Program-made: the position numbers and the translations under genes
Shown here: one piece after another, positions 53,218-62,474 of the stretch
Layout of the letters: each line of letters starts with the position of its first letter
How positions within the stretch are numbered: position 1 is the stretch's first letter
Notes under the pieces: model-generated
Databases searched by the model: none
What the model was told of the DNA's origin: nothing
Seen by the model: only the letters and a program-made list of their open reading frames with translations
NCBI RefSeq assembly: GCF_012933655.1
Contig: NZ_JABBJJ010000020.1
Location: 1-64,000 of the forward strand
From: Pyxidicoccus fallax
GTDB lineage: Bacteria > Myxococcota > Myxococcia > Myxococcales > Myxococcaceae
Length of the DNA stretch: 64,000 bases
Reading direction: 5' to 3'

Positions 53218-55425
53218 TTGACATACAACCGTTCCAACCCGCGCCCGAGCCGCCTCGTGCTGGCCGCGCTGGTCCTTCCGCTCCTGCTCCTGTCCTGTGG
53301 TGACTCCTCCGACCCCGGAGGTGAGACCTGTCCCGGCGGCGTGGTGTGTCCGGAGGGTAGCCGCTGCGCCGCGAAGCAGCCGGTCTGCATCGTCACGAAC
53401 TGTGGCGACGGCACCCTCCAGGCCGGTGAGGCCTGCGACGACGGCAACGTGCTCGACGGAGACGGGTGCAGCCGGGACTGCGCGTCCACGGAGGCCTGCG
53501 GCAACGGCAAGGTGGACGCCTCGGCCGGCGAGGTCTGTGACGACGGCAACACGGTGAATGGAGACGGCTGCTCCGCCAACTGCCGCTCCAGCGAGACGTG
53601 TGGCAACGGCTTCGTGGACACCGCCTCCGGCGAGGTGTGCGACGACCGGAACACCCGCTCCGGTGACGGCTGCTCCGCCGACTGCCTCTCCAACGAGACG
53701 TGCGGCAACGGCATCGTGGACCTCGCGGCCGGAGAGCGCTGCGATGACGGCAACACGGTGGAAGAGGACGGCTGCTCCGCCAACTGCCGCTCCAGCGAGC
53801 TGTGCGGCAATGGCATCGTGGACACCTCGGTGGGCGAGGTCTGCGATGACGGCAATACTCAATCGGCCGATGGCTGCTCCTCGGACTGCCTCTCCCTGGA
53901 GACGTGCGGCAACGGCATCGTGGACACCGCCGCCAACGAGGCCTGCGACGACGGCAACACGACGGCGGGCGATGGCTGCGCCGCGGACTGCCGCTCCAAC
54001 GAAACGTGTGGCAATGGCGTGGTGGACACCGCCGCCGGCGAGGTCTGCGACGACGGCAACACAACGGCGGGCGACGGGTGCTCCGCGGACTGCCAATCCA
54101 ACGAGACATGCGGCAACGGCATCGTGGACAGGGCGGCGGGCGAGCTGTGCGACGACAGCAACACGACGGCGGGCGACGGCTGCGCCGCGGACTGCCGCTC
54201 CAACGAGCTGTGCGGAAACGGCGTGGTGGAAGTCGCGGCCCACGAGGTCTGCGATGACGGCAACACGACGGCGGGCGACGGGTGCTCCGCGGACTGCCGC
54301 TCCAACGAGACGTGCGGCAACAACGTGGTGGACGGCTCCGTCGGCGAGGCCTGCGATGATGGCAACACCGTCAATGAGCAGTCCTGCCCGTATGGTCAGC
54401 CCTCCTGCCGGGCCTGCGATGCGACCTGCCGGCACGTCCTGGAGCTCACGGGCCTGTACTGCGGCGACAACGTGGTCAGTGGCGTCGAGGTCTGCGATGA
54501 CGGCAACTCCACCACCGAGGACACGTGCCCCTACGGGCAGACCTCCTGCCGGGTCTGCGATGCGACCTGCACCCAGGTGCTCACCCGGAGCGGCCCCCAC
54601 TGTGGCGACGGCGTGCGCAATGGCCCCGAGACCTGCGACGACGGCAACACCACCAACGAGCAGTCCTGCTCGTACGGCACGAGTTCCTGCACGACCTGCA
54701 ACGCCACGTGCACCGCGGTCCTCGAGCTGACGGGGCCCTACTGTGGTGACGGCGTGCTCAGTGGCCCCGAGGTCTGCGACGACGGCAACAACGTGAGCGA
54801 GACGGAGTGCCCCTATGGTCAGCAGCGCTGCACCCTGTGCAACGCACAGTGCGATGGGCTCATCTCCCGGACGGGCGCCTGGTGCGGCGACGGCGTGAGG
54901 AACGGCCCCGAGGCCTGCGACGACGCCAACGCCAACGCGTGCGGCGCCTGCGATGCGACGTGCACCGTGTCCCAGCTCGCCGCCGCGCGCGGCAGCATCA
55001 CCGCCGTGCCGGCAACGGACCTCCGCGATGCTGAAACCTTCACCCTCCGGGATGGAATCAACCCGCCGGTCATCTTCGAGTTCGATCGGAACGGCACCAC
55101 GCAGCAGGGGCGCGTGCCTGTCCCCTACACCTCGGGACTGACCGCCAACGAGGTCGCCACGGCCATTCGCGAGGCCATCAACGGCACGGCCTCCCTGGAC
55201 ATCACCGCCACCCGGACCAACGCCACGGTGAACCTGGAGAATGACCACCAGGGCAGCATGGGCAACCAGACCCTCGACGAGAACGTGGCGAACCCCACCT
55301 TCCGGGTGACGGCGATGTCTGGCGGCTTCGGCCGGGACTGCCCCGAGGGCACGCGCTGCACGCAGGACGCGGACTGCGACCTTGCCCTCGTGTGCGGCCC
55401 CGGCGGCACCTGCTCGCCCCTCTGA
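53218..55425 (+). CDS. Lipoprotein with DUF4215/'myxococcus cysteine-rich' repeats
   Basis: 735-aa surface lipoprotein. Signal peptide [19 protein letters not shown] with C27 as lipidation site; then 14 cysteine-rich units, the first 32 aa, eight of exactly 34 aa with [18 protein letters not shown] and [12 protein letters not shown], then five longer units with CPYGQ..SC. Each unit has Cys and Asp/Asn-rich loops that resemble calcium-binding DUF4215. The last 150 residues form a separate domain ([24 protein letters not shown] and a closing Cys knot [13 protein letters not shown]). TTG start 53218 behind GAGGGG. Likely a rigid adhesion stalk, in a family expanded in myxobacteria. Confidence 0.87.
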   Translation: MTYNRSNPRPSRLVLAALVLPLLLLSCGDSSDPGGETCPGGVVCPEGSRCAAKQPVCIVTNCGDGTLQAGEACDDGNVLDGDGCSRDCASTEACGNGKVDASAGEVCDDGNTVNGDGCSANCRSSETCGNGFVDTASGEVCDDRNTRSGDGCSADCLSNETCGNGIVDLAAGERCDDGNTVEEDGCSANCRSSELCGNGIVDTSVGEVCDDGNTQSADGCSSDCLSLETCGNGIVDTAANEACDDGNTTAGDGCAADCRSNETCGNGVVDTAAGEVCDDGNTTAGDGCSADCQSNETCGNGIVDRAAGELCDDSNTTAGDGCAADCRSNELCGNGVVEVAAHEVCDDGNTTAGDGCSADCRSNETCGNNVVDGSVGEACDDGNTVNEQSCPYGQPSCRACDATCRHVLELTGLYCGDNVVSGVEVCDDGNSTTEDTCPYGQTSCRVCDATCTQVLTRSGPHCGDGVRNGPETCDDGNTTNEQSCSYGTSSCTTCNATCTAVLELTGPYCGDGVLSGPEVCDDGNNVSETECPYGQQRCTLCNAQCDGLISRTGAWCGDGVRNGPEACDDANANACGACDATCTVSQLAAARGSITAVPATDLRDAETFTLRDGINPPVIFEFDRNGTTQQGRVPVPYTSGLTANEVATAIREAINGTASLDITATRTNATVNLENDHQGSMGNQTLDENVANPTFRVTAMSGGFGRDCPEGTRCTQDADCDLALVCGPGGTCSPL
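53401..54963 (+). repeat. In-frame tandem repeats encoding Cys-rich units
   Basis: Eight units of exactly 102 bp run from 53497 to 54312, preceded by one 96-bp unit and followed by longer 141-147-bp units. Several adjacent 102-bp units (53905 onward) are nearly identical, which suggests recent unequal exchange. Confidence 0.85.
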
Positions 55426-55648
55426 GCGCGCACAGGGACTCCCACCCCCTTGATCCGGGCTCGCCATCGTGTGGATGGCGGGCCCGTGGCCCCCCGCCGG
55501 GGGAGCAGGCGTCCCCACCGCGAGCCATGTGTCTCGCGGCGGAGTCCACCCCGGATACCTAGCTTCCCGAAGGCGCGGGGAGCGTCCGGCCCGGGCATAC
55601 GTCATGGGCATGGCCCCCGCGAGTCACGGACTCACGGAGGAAGCGCAC

Positions 55649-56695
55649 ATGGCCGGGCGGGCGACTTCGAAGGCTGCGGGTGCGTTGGGACTATTGGCGG
55701 GCGCGGGGCTGGCGCTGTCGGCCGCGACGCGACGGGCTCGGCGCATCGACCTGCGCGGGCGCGTGGTGCTGATTACCGGCGGCGCACGCGGCCTGGGCTT
55801 CGCCATCGCGCGCGCGTTCCTCCAGCGAGGCAGCCGGCTGGCCATCTGCGGCCGTGATGGTGACAAGGTCGCCCAGGCCGTGGAGGCGCTCCGGCGCGAG
55901 GGCGGCGACGTGTTCGGCGCGGCCTGCGACACGAGCAACCCCGAGCAGGTCCGCGGGTTCGTCGACCAGGTGCTCGCGCGCTTCGGCACCATCGACGTGC
56001 TCGTGAACAACGCGGGCCAGTGCTTCGTGGGGCCGGCGGCCCAGCTCGAGGCGGAGACGGTGGAGAAGGCGCTGCGAGGCATCTTCTGGCTGCAGTTCCA
56101 CCCGACGATGGCCGTGCTGCCGCACATGCGCACCCGCCGCTTCGGGCGCATCGTGAACATCACGTCCATCTCCGGGAAGCTCCCCGTGGCGCACCAGGCG
56201 GCGTACACCCTGGGCAAGTACGCGGTGACGGGCTGGTCGGAGACGCTCGCCATCGAGCTGGCCCGGGACGGCGTGCACGTCAGCACCCTCACGCCACCGC
56301 CACTGCGCAACGGCGCGCCGATGCACGTCCACTTCAACGGGGCCAGGGAGGGCGAGTTCATCTGGTTCACCCGCATCCTCACCTCGCGGCTGGCGACGAC
56401 CACCGCCGACCGCGTGGCGCGCGTCGTCGTCGACGCCGCCGAGCACGGCGACCGGGAGCGGACCATCACGCCCCTGTCGTGGCTCGGAGCGCGGGTGCAG
56501 GGCCTCGCGCCGAACCTGATGACGTGGTTCATGACGCAGGTGGAGCGCTTCCAGCCGCCCCCGGGAGCCCCCGGTGAGCGCTCTCCGATGCGCCCGGGCC
56601 ACGAGGTGGTGAACGGCAGCCAGGACCCGCGCGTCCATGCGCTGGCGGCCACGGCGCGCGCGGACGAGGAGCAGTACCTGCCCGGTCAGGCTTGA
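55649..56695 (+). CDS. SDR-family oxidoreductase, membrane-anchored
   Basis: 348-aa short-chain dehydrogenase/reductase. Residues 8-27 form a hydrophobic N-terminal anchor, then cofactor motif TGGARGLG (43-50), NNAG (120-123), and active site S173/S175, Y186, K190 (AYTLGKYAV). The C-terminal 120 residues are longer than classical SDRs and helical. The start at 55649 is supported by GGAGGAAG; an ATG 45 bases further 5' (55604) is weaker. Substrate unknown; the anchor suggests a lipid or hydrophobic substrate. Confidence 0.86.
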   Translation: MAGRATSKAAGALGLLAGAGLALSAATRRARRIDLRGRVVLITGGARGLGFAIARAFLQRGSRLAICGRDGDKVAQAVEALRREGGDVFGAACDTSNPEQVRGFVDQVLARFGTIDVLVNNAGQCFVGPAAQLEAETVEKALRGIFWLQFHPTMAVLPHMRTRRFGRIVNITSISGKLPVAHQAAYTLGKYAVTGWSETLAIELARDGVHVSTLTPPPLRNGAPMHVHFNGAREGEFIWFTRILTSRLATTTADRVARVVVDAAEHGDRERTITPLSWLGARVQGLAPNLMTWFMTQVERFQPPPGAPGERSPMRPGHEVVNGSQDPRVHALAATARADEEQYLPGQA

Positions 56696-56731
56696 CGGTG
56701 GGGCCGCGTCCCTGCTGGCGTGACTGGCCCT

Positions 56732-57091
56732 ATGACACCCCGACAGGTCCTGGAAGCCTGGCTTCAAGCCTTCAACGCGGCGGATGTGACGAAGCTCGCA
56801 TCCCTGTATCACCGGGATGCCGTCAACCATCAGGTCGCCAACGAGCCTGTCGTGGGGCAGGACGCCATCCGGGCCATGTTCGAGGGCGAGTTCGCCCAGG
56901 CCGAGATGGTCTGCATCCCCGAGAACATCTTCTGCGACGGCGAGTGGGCCATCCTCGAGTGGAAGGACCCCCAGGGCCTGCGCGGCTGCGGCTTCTTCCA
57001 CGTCCAGGACGGGAAGATTCGCTTCCAGCGCGGCTACTGGGACAAGCTCTCCTTCCTGCGGCTCCACAACCTGCCGATTCCGAGCCGGTAG
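56732..57091 (+). CDS. NTF2-like (SnoaL-type) protein
   Basis: 119-aa protein with the cone-shaped NTF2/SnoaL pattern: helical start (RQVLEAWLQAFNAADVTKLASLYHRDAVNH), then strands IFCDGEWAILEWKDPQGLRGCGFFHVQDGKIRFQRGYWD. Members bind or isomerise small molecules such as polyketides or steroids; no catalytic residues are diagnostic here. Start is uncertain: ATG 56732 or GTG 56720, neither with a good ribosome site. 36 bases after the SDR gene, so possibly an operon with it. Confidence 0.75.
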   Translation: MTPRQVLEAWLQAFNAADVTKLASLYHRDAVNHQVANEPVVGQDAIRAMFEGEFAQAEMVCIPENIFCDGEWAILEWKDPQGLRGCGFFHVQDGKIRFQRGYWDKLSFLRLHNLPIPSR

Positions 57092-57178
57092 CGCCCACGA
57101 GCGGGTGTGAGCCATTCATGCCCCCTTCATGATGACTCCATGAAGATGTGCTCGCGCCGCGCTGGATAGCGTGGCGCC

Positions 57179-59332
57179 ATGCTCCTCTTCGGACTCGGAT
57201 GGGTGGCGACGAGCCTCGTCCACGCCACCACGGAAGCGCCCATCACCGCGGTCACCGTCTACAGCGACCGGGCCCGCGTGGTGCGCACCGCCACGCTCGG
57301 TGTCTCCGGCACGCAGCGCGTGGAGCTGCCCCGCCTGCCGCTCCTCGTGGACCCGGAGTCCATCCGCGTCGAGGCGCAGGGCGCCGAGGTCTCCTCCGTG
57401 GACGTGCGTCCCGCCAGCGCCCCGCCCTTCCCCCAGAAGGAGGCGCGCAAGCTCCTCGACACGCTGGACCGGCTGGATGACTCCATCGCCCGCGTGGAAG
57501 CGGAGCGCGCGGCGCATGAGGCCCAGCTCGCCGCGCTCCGTCGCGTCCAGCCGGTGATGCCGCGAAATGACGACGACAGTCCCTCCACGCCAGTCGACTT
57601 CGGGCCCCTGGCCCCCGCGACGTGGGGCCCCTCGGCCACCTTCCTCGTCGACAACATCGCGAAGCTGGAGTCGCGCATCCGCGCGCTGACGGAGCAGGCC
57701 TCGGCGCTGGGCGCGGAACGGACGGAGCGGCTCGCGGAGGCGGGGAACCTCGGCGCGCAACCCCGGAGGCCCGGCATCGAGGTGGCCGTCACCCTGGCCG
57801 GCAATGGACCGGCGAAGGTGCAGCTCTCCTATCTCGTGCCCCAGCGCGTGCGCTGGTATCCGCGCTACGAGCTCCAGCTCCAGCCGGAGCAACGGCGCGT
57901 GCAGGTGGCCCTCTCCGGCCGCGTCAGCCAGGACACGGGCGAGGACTGGGAGGGGGCGAAGCTCACGCTCAGCACCGCCCTGCCCTCCAACGCCACCGCG
58001 CTGCCCAAGCTCGCCACGTGGAAGATTGGCACCAGCGAGCGCTTCATCCCCGAGCCCCAGGCGCGCGAGGAGTCCGCCAGTCCGCCTCCGCCCCTGCCGC
58101 CTCGCGCTCCCGAGCCGGACCTGGAGCAGGAACTGCGCGGCCAGCTCCTGGCCCGCGCGGGCAGGTCCGCGGAGGCTCCCGCGCCGGTGGCCTCCAGGCC
58201 ACCCGCTCCCTCGCGGTCGCAGGCCGCCTCCCCCAACCCGTCCAGTACCATCCTCGGCACCGTCATCGACGCCGCGAGCCGGCAGCCCGTGCCCGACGTC
58301 GTCGTCACCGCGACGACCCCCAATCTCCAGGGAGAGCAGGTCGTCGTCACGGATGCCGTTGGCAACTACCGCATCCCCCAGCTTCCGTCCGGCGTCTACA
58401 CGCTTCGCTTCGAGAAGGAGATGTTCAAGCCCTATGCCCGCTCCGACGTCCAGCTCCGCTCCAACCGCACCATCCGGGTGAACGTGGAGCTGCTCCCCGA
58501 GTCGCTCGGCGAGGTCGTCGAAATCACGGGCAGGCCCCCCACCATCAACGTGGGGAGCACCACCGCGGGCGTGAGCGTCTCGGAGGAACTCGTGCGCTCG
58601 ATTTCCACCCACTCGAATCCGTCCGAGCCCGTCATCGACTCCTTCGTGGGCCTCGCACCGCCGCCCGGCTGGCAGCCGCCCCAACTGGAGGCGAATCTCC
58701 CCGCGTCGCTCGCGGGCGGCTACGACCTGGCCTTCACCGCGCCGCGCCTGGAGACGGTGCGCAGCGGCCAGGGGGAGCGCACCATTCCCCTGCTCGTCGA
58801 GTCCTGGCCGGTGCAGGTGGAGCGCCAGGTCTTCCCCGCGCTCGCGCCGGACGCGTACCTCGTCGCCCAGCTGAAGAGCCCGTCTCGCGGCGTGCTGCCC
58901 GGCGGCGAGGCCTCCCTCTTCGTCGGCGCGGACCCGGCCGGCACCGCCACGCTGGACCTCGTCGTCCCCGGCGAGCCCTTCACCCTGCCGCTCGGCGTGG
59001 ACCGCTCCGTGCGCCCCGCGCGCAACGTGCGCCTCGTGCAGTCCCAGGAGGGCCTCATCTCCAAGGACGACGTCAACACGTACGAAGTCACGCTGGAGGT
59101 GCCCAACCCGTACGCCTTCCCGCTGCAGGTGCGCGTGGTGGACCAGTGGCCGCTCAACCAGGACGGCAAGGTGGAGGTGAAGTGGGTGCGCACCACGCCC
59201 GCCGCGCAGTCGGACGAGAAGACCGGCGAGCTGCGCTGGGACCTCGTGGTGCCGCCGTCCAGCAAGAAGACCGTCTCCTTCGAGTACTCCCTGCGCCGTC
59301 CGAAGGACTGGCGCCTGCTCCAGAGCCCGTGA
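57179..59332 (+). CDS. DUF4139 (mucoidy inhibitor-like) protein with inserted TonB-receptor-type domain
   Basis: 717-aa exported protein. Signal peptide about 1-16; DUF4140/DUF4139 N-terminal part (PITAVTVYSDRARVVRTATL, about 21-80), a coiled coil (85-125 and 160-190) and DUF4139 strands (LVPQRVRWYPRYELQL, GRVSQDTGEDWEGAKLTLST) to about 290. A Pro-rich linker is followed by residues about 355-475, a carboxypeptidase-regulatory-like domain (GTVIDAASRQPVPDVVVTAT, TDAVGNYRIPQLPSGVYTLRFEKEMF) plus a plug-like TTAGVSVSEELVRSIS, as at the N-terminus of Oar/TonB receptors. The DUF4139 C-terminal half then resumes. The insertion is unusual. Confidence 0.83.
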   Translation: MLLFGLGWVATSLVHATTEAPITAVTVYSDRARVVRTATLGVSGTQRVELPRLPLLVDPESIRVEAQGAEVSSVDVRPASAPPFPQKEARKLLDTLDRLDDSIARVEAERAAHEAQLAALRRVQPVMPRNDDDSPSTPVDFGPLAPATWGPSATFLVDNIAKLESRIRALTEQASALGAERTERLAEAGNLGAQPRRPGIEVAVTLAGNGPAKVQLSYLVPQRVRWYPRYELQLQPEQRRVQVALSGRVSQDTGEDWEGAKLTLSTALPSNATALPKLATWKIGTSERFIPEPQAREESASPPPPLPPRAPEPDLEQELRGQLLARAGRSAEAPAPVASRPPAPSRSQAASPNPSSTILGTVIDAASRQPVPDVVVTATTPNLQGEQVVVTDAVGNYRIPQLPSGVYTLRFEKEMFKPYARSDVQLRSNRTIRVNVELLPESLGEVVEITGRPPTINVGSTTAGVSVSEELVRSISTHSNPSEPVIDSFVGLAPPPGWQPPQLEANLPASLAGGYDLAFTAPRLETVRSGQGERTIPLLVESWPVQVERQVFPALAPDAYLVAQLKSPSRGVLPGGEASLFVGADPAGTATLDLVVPGEPFTLPLGVDRSVRPARNVRLVQSQEGLISKDDVNTYEVTLEVPNPYAFPLQVRVVDQWPLNQDGKVEVKWVRTTPAAQSDEKTGELRWDLVVPPSSKKTVSFEYSLRRPKDWRLLQSP

Positions 59333-59342
59333 GGACGCACCC

Positions 59343-60908
59343 ATGCCCTTCCTGCCCATGACCCTCGTGGCGCTCGCCACCACGTCGCAGATTTCCTCCG
59401 TCGTCATCTACCCGGACCGCGCGCAGGTGACGCGCGCGCAGACGGTGACGTGCACCCGCGCCACCACCGCCACCTTCGAGCACATTCCTCCGGCCGCGGC
59501 CCCGGAGAGCTTCCGCGCCCGCGCCACCAACGCCACGCTGGAGGGCCTCACCGCCGAGACACGCACGCGCGAGGCGGAGGTGGCTCCCGAGCGCGCGAAG
59601 TGGGAGACCCGCGCGCTGGAGCTGGAGCGGGAGCTGCACGCGCTGGACCTGGCGGCGAACCAGGCGAAGGACCTGGAGCGGCTGTCGCAGGGCTTCACCG
59701 AGGTGGCCGTCTCCCGCGTCACCCGCGAGCTGACCGGCGCGAAGCCGGACGTGCGTGTCTGGGGGGCGGCCTTCGACTCGGCGCTGGCGGTGCGCCTGCG
59801 CGCGGTGAAGGAGGCGCGGGACGTGGCGGAGAAGCAGCGCGCGGTGCAGCAGCGGCAGGCCGAGGCGGACGCGGAGCTGGCGCGCCTGAATGCCCTGGCC
59901 GAGCGCAGCGAGCAGCGCGTGGAGGTGCGCCTGTCCTGCCCGGAGGGCACGCAGGTCCGCGTGGAGCTGACCTACCTGGTGGGCGGCACGTCCTGGGAGC
60001 CGCTCTACGAGGCGCGGGCGGAGGAGGGCGCGGGAATCGTGGAGCTGACGTCGCTGGCCACGGTGCGCCAGCAGACGGGCGAGGACTGGGCGGGGGCGAA
60101 GCTGTTCCTCTCCACGGCGCAGCCGCGCCAGGACGCCACGCCGCCCGAAGTGACGCCGCTGTACGTGTCGGCCGAGAAGAAGATGAAGGAGCGCAAGGTG
60201 CTGGTGCGGCGCGAGGAGCAGCAGCAGCACGCCGAGGCCGGCGTCGCGGGGGAGGACGCGGAGGGCCAGGGGCTGAGCGTCTCGTCGCAGGGATTGTCGG
60301 TGCAGTGGGAGGCCCAGGAGGCAACGCGGGTGCCGGGAGACGGGAGCGCGGTGCGGGTGCGGCTGGGGCGGCACCGGCTGAAGGCGAACCTGTCCTGGCG
60401 CACGGTGCCCAAGCTGCACCCGGTGGTCTTCCGGGTGGCGCGACTGGCCAACACCACGCCGTTCCCGCTGTTGCCCGGTCCGGTCAGCCTCTTCCGGGAC
60501 ACGGGCTTCCTGGGGCATCAGCGGCTGGAGCGCGTGGCGAAGGGGTCGCCGTTCGAGCTGACGTTCGGGCTGGAGGAAGGCCTGCGCGTGAAACGCACGG
60601 TGGTGGAGGAGGTGCAGAAGCCCAAGGGCCTCTTCGGCGGCAAGCAGCGCTTCCGCTACGCGTACCGCTTCCAGCTCACCAACCACCGCGCGCGGCAGGA
60701 GACGGTGGAGCTGTCCGAGCACGTCCCCGTCTCCGAGCTGGAGGACGTGAAGGTGGAGCTGGAGCCGGAGTCCACGGCCGGCTACACGCTCGCCGCGGAG
60801 GATGGCATCGCCACGTGGAAGGTGGCGCTGGCACCAGGGCAGGAGCGCACCGTGGACCTCGTCTTCCACGTGGACGCGCCCTCCAGCTACGACACGGGTG
60901 GGCTGTAG
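59343..60908 (+). CDS. DUF4139 family protein, 521 aa
   Basis: Second DUF4139 protein, 10 bases after the previous stop and clearly related (QISSVVIYPDRAQVTRAQTV; VRQQTGEDWAGAKLFLST; LTNHRARQETVELSEHVPVSELEDV). It has the coiled-coil middle (100-190) but lacks the TonB-type insertion. N-terminal hydrophobic stretch MPFLPMTLVALATTSQ may be a short signal peptide. The C-terminal strands (RLGRHRLKANLSWRTVPKLHPVVFRVARL) complete the fold. The two genes probably make interacting or exchangeable envelope proteins. Function of the family is not established. Confidence 0.83.
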   Translation: MPFLPMTLVALATTSQISSVVIYPDRAQVTRAQTVTCTRATTATFEHIPPAAAPESFRARATNATLEGLTAETRTREAEVAPERAKWETRALELERELHALDLAANQAKDLERLSQGFTEVAVSRVTRELTGAKPDVRVWGAAFDSALAVRLRAVKEARDVAEKQRAVQQRQAEADAELARLNALAERSEQRVEVRLSCPEGTQVRVELTYLVGGTSWEPLYEARAEEGAGIVELTSLATVRQQTGEDWAGAKLFLSTAQPRQDATPPEVTPLYVSAEKKMKERKVLVRREEQQQHAEAGVAGEDAEGQGLSVSSQGLSVQWEAQEATRVPGDGSAVRVRLGRHRLKANLSWRTVPKLHPVVFRVARLANTTPFPLLPGPVSLFRDTGFLGHQRLERVAKGSPFELTFGLEEGLRVKRTVVEEVQKPKGLFGGKQRFRYAYRFQLTNHRARQETVELSEHVPVSELEDVKVELEPESTAGYTLAAEDGIATWKVALAPGQERTVDLVFHVDAPSSYDTGGL

Positions 60909-60915
60909 GCGCGGG

Positions 60916-61158
60916 CTACCGCTTGCAGCAGATTCCCCCTTCGTCACCGAACTCGAGGCTTCCGAGCTGCTCCCGCCCGTCGGGGCACCCCTCCCTGTGG
61001 GTGCTCCCGTCTCCCGGGTCCCCAATCGCCTCGCCGCCCCGGGCGATGCACTCCTCGGGCGTCAGCAACTCGCCGGGCCGCTCTTCCGGCTCGTCGTCTC
61101 CGCAGGCCACCGCTCCCACGCCCACGGCCAGGATGACTGTCATGGCTCTCCACCCCAT
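60916..61158 (-). CDS. Small lipoprotein, 80 aa
   Basis: MGWRAMTVILAVGVGAVACGDD: signal peptide with lipidation Cys at residue 19. The mature chain is acidic, with three or four more cysteines (EECIARGG, EGCPDGRE, GGICCKR). Start 61158 has GAGGAGG upstream; ATG 61143 is the alternative. It is convergent with the DUF4139 pair (stops 8 bases apart) and divergent from the beta-lactamase gene. Function unknown. Confidence 0.72.
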   Translation of the reverse strand: MGWRAMTVILAVGVGAVACGDDEPEERPGELLTPEECIARGGEAIGDPGDGSTHREGCPDGREQLGSLEFGDEGGICCKR

Positions 61159-61354
61159 TCGTGCATGCCTCCTCTTGCGGGTTCACGCACGGACATTGCA
61201 GTCGATATGCCATGGGCGCCCCCCGACGGACGACGCGCGCGGGGTGGAGCACGGTCTCTCAAGAGTCTGATGGCGCATGGTGGAAATCCGGCGCTCGGAG
61301 GGAGGGAGGCCTCGGCGCTTTTCATCATCCGGCCCGTCGTGTACCTCCGGCGGC

Positions 61355-62128
61355 ATGATGACCTTCCATTCCCGTTTCCGACTCCCGCTCTGCGCCGTGC
61401 TCCTGCTCGGCACCGCGTGTGCATCCACTCCGGACCGTGCCGCGCCAGACGCCACCCAGCAGCAGGCTGTAGGTCCCAGCGAGTACACGGTGGCCGAGGA
61501 CATCCACGTGCGCCGGCTCGCGCCCGGCGTGTGGCTGCACACGACGCTGGGGGGCGCGGACTACAACCACTACCCGGCGAACGGGCTGCTCGTCGAGGAC
61601 GGCGAGGGGACGCTCCTGGTGGACACGGGGTGGAACGCGCGGCACGCGGAGCAGTTGATGACCTGGGCACAGGACACGCTGCGCCGTCCGGTGCGCGCGG
61701 CCGTGGTGACGCACTTCCACGAGGACCGGACCGGGGGCGTGCCGGCGCTCGTGGCGAAGGAGATTCCGGTGTACGGGCTGGAGCACACCGCGAAGCTCGC
61801 GACGGAGCGGGGCCTTCCCGTGCCCCGGCACACCGTGGCTCCGGCGCAGACCCTGGGCGCCGTGGAGGTCTTCTTCCCCGGTGCGGGGCACGCGCCGGAC
61901 AACGTCGTGGTGTTCCACCCGGACAGTGGCGTACTTTTCGGGGGCTGCTTCGTGAAGGATGTCGAGGCGAAGGACCTGGGCAACGTCAGGGACGCGGACG
62001 TGGCGGGGTGGCCCGCCAGCCTGGAGCGCACGCGTGAGCGCTTCCCCGGCATCCGGGTGGTGGTGCCCGGCCATGGCGCACCCGGCGGCCTGGAGCTGCT
62101 GAGCCACACGGGGACGCTGCTTCGCTGA
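61355..62128 (+). CDS. bla: Subclass B1 metallo-beta-lactamase, probable lipoprotein or exported
   Basis: 257-aa zinc hydrolase with all six B1 ligands: H120, H122, D124 (HFHEDRTGG), H179 (PGAGHAPDN), C198 (LFGGCFVKD) and H240 (VPGHG). The B1 residues K201 and N210 (AKDLGNV) are also present, and the AKDLGNV..W..S.E region aligns well with known B1 enzymes of the BcII/CcrA type. Signal peptide MTFHSRFRLPLCAVLLLGTACAS may end in a lipoprotein Cys (the -3 Gly is atypical). It would hydrolyse penicillins, cephalosporins and carbapenems in the periplasm. ATG 61355 or 61358. No mobile element is nearby. Confidence 0.88.
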   Translation: MMTFHSRFRLPLCAVLLLGTACASTPDRAAPDATQQQAVGPSEYTVAEDIHVRRLAPGVWLHTTLGGADYNHYPANGLLVEDGEGTLLVDTGWNARHAEQLMTWAQDTLRRPVRAAVVTHFHEDRTGGVPALVAKEIPVYGLEHTAKLATERGLPVPRHTVAPAQTLGAVEVFFPGAGHAPDNVVVFHPDSGVLFGGCFVKDVEAKDLGNVRDADVAGWPASLERTRERFPGIRVVVPGHGAPGGLELLSHTGTLLR

Positions 62129-62474
62129 GCTTCTCCACGAGTTCTCCACAGTGGGTGACTCGGCGCGCCGTGCTCCCGCGCCGGTTCACTCCGCATGGAA
62201 GAGTGAAGGCTGGGGAGAGCATCCGCGTGTCCCGGGCGTGGAAACGCGGGGCGTCGTGCTCAGGTTGCTCTACCCGGTGAGAGGCCGTGAGCGTTGAGCA
62301 GCGCACATGGGGTGGGTCACTCCGTGCTCGCCTGTCTGCCCTTGTTCGTTGGGCCAAAGACATATCAACCCTTCGGGGCGACCCGAGTGAATGGGCCGCC
62401 GATCTCACCGTCCCTACCCTGCGCGCTGAAAGAGCGCGGGCCGGACGGTTGACGGTTGGGGATGGAGGGCTGAC
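62129..62474. promoter_or_regulatory. Intergenic region before coiled-coil lipoprotein
   Basis: 346 bases without a credible gene. AT-richer DNA near 62345-62370 (TTGTTCGTTGGGCC, then CATATCAA) could hold a promoter; a 6-bp inverted repeat CGCGCT/AGCGCG lies at 62422-62438; GGAGGG precedes the start at 62475. Nothing else recognised. Confidence 0.35.

Noticed and set aside
53164..55611. 815-aa minus-strand frame opposite the Cys-rich repeat gene
   Set aside because: It is the repetitive antisense of the 102-bp repeats; the plus strand has signal peptide, Cys pattern and ribosome site.
57116..59407. 763-aa minus-strand frame opposite the DUF4139 gene
   Set aside because: Antisense shadow; no recognisable domain, and the plus-strand frame is a known family.
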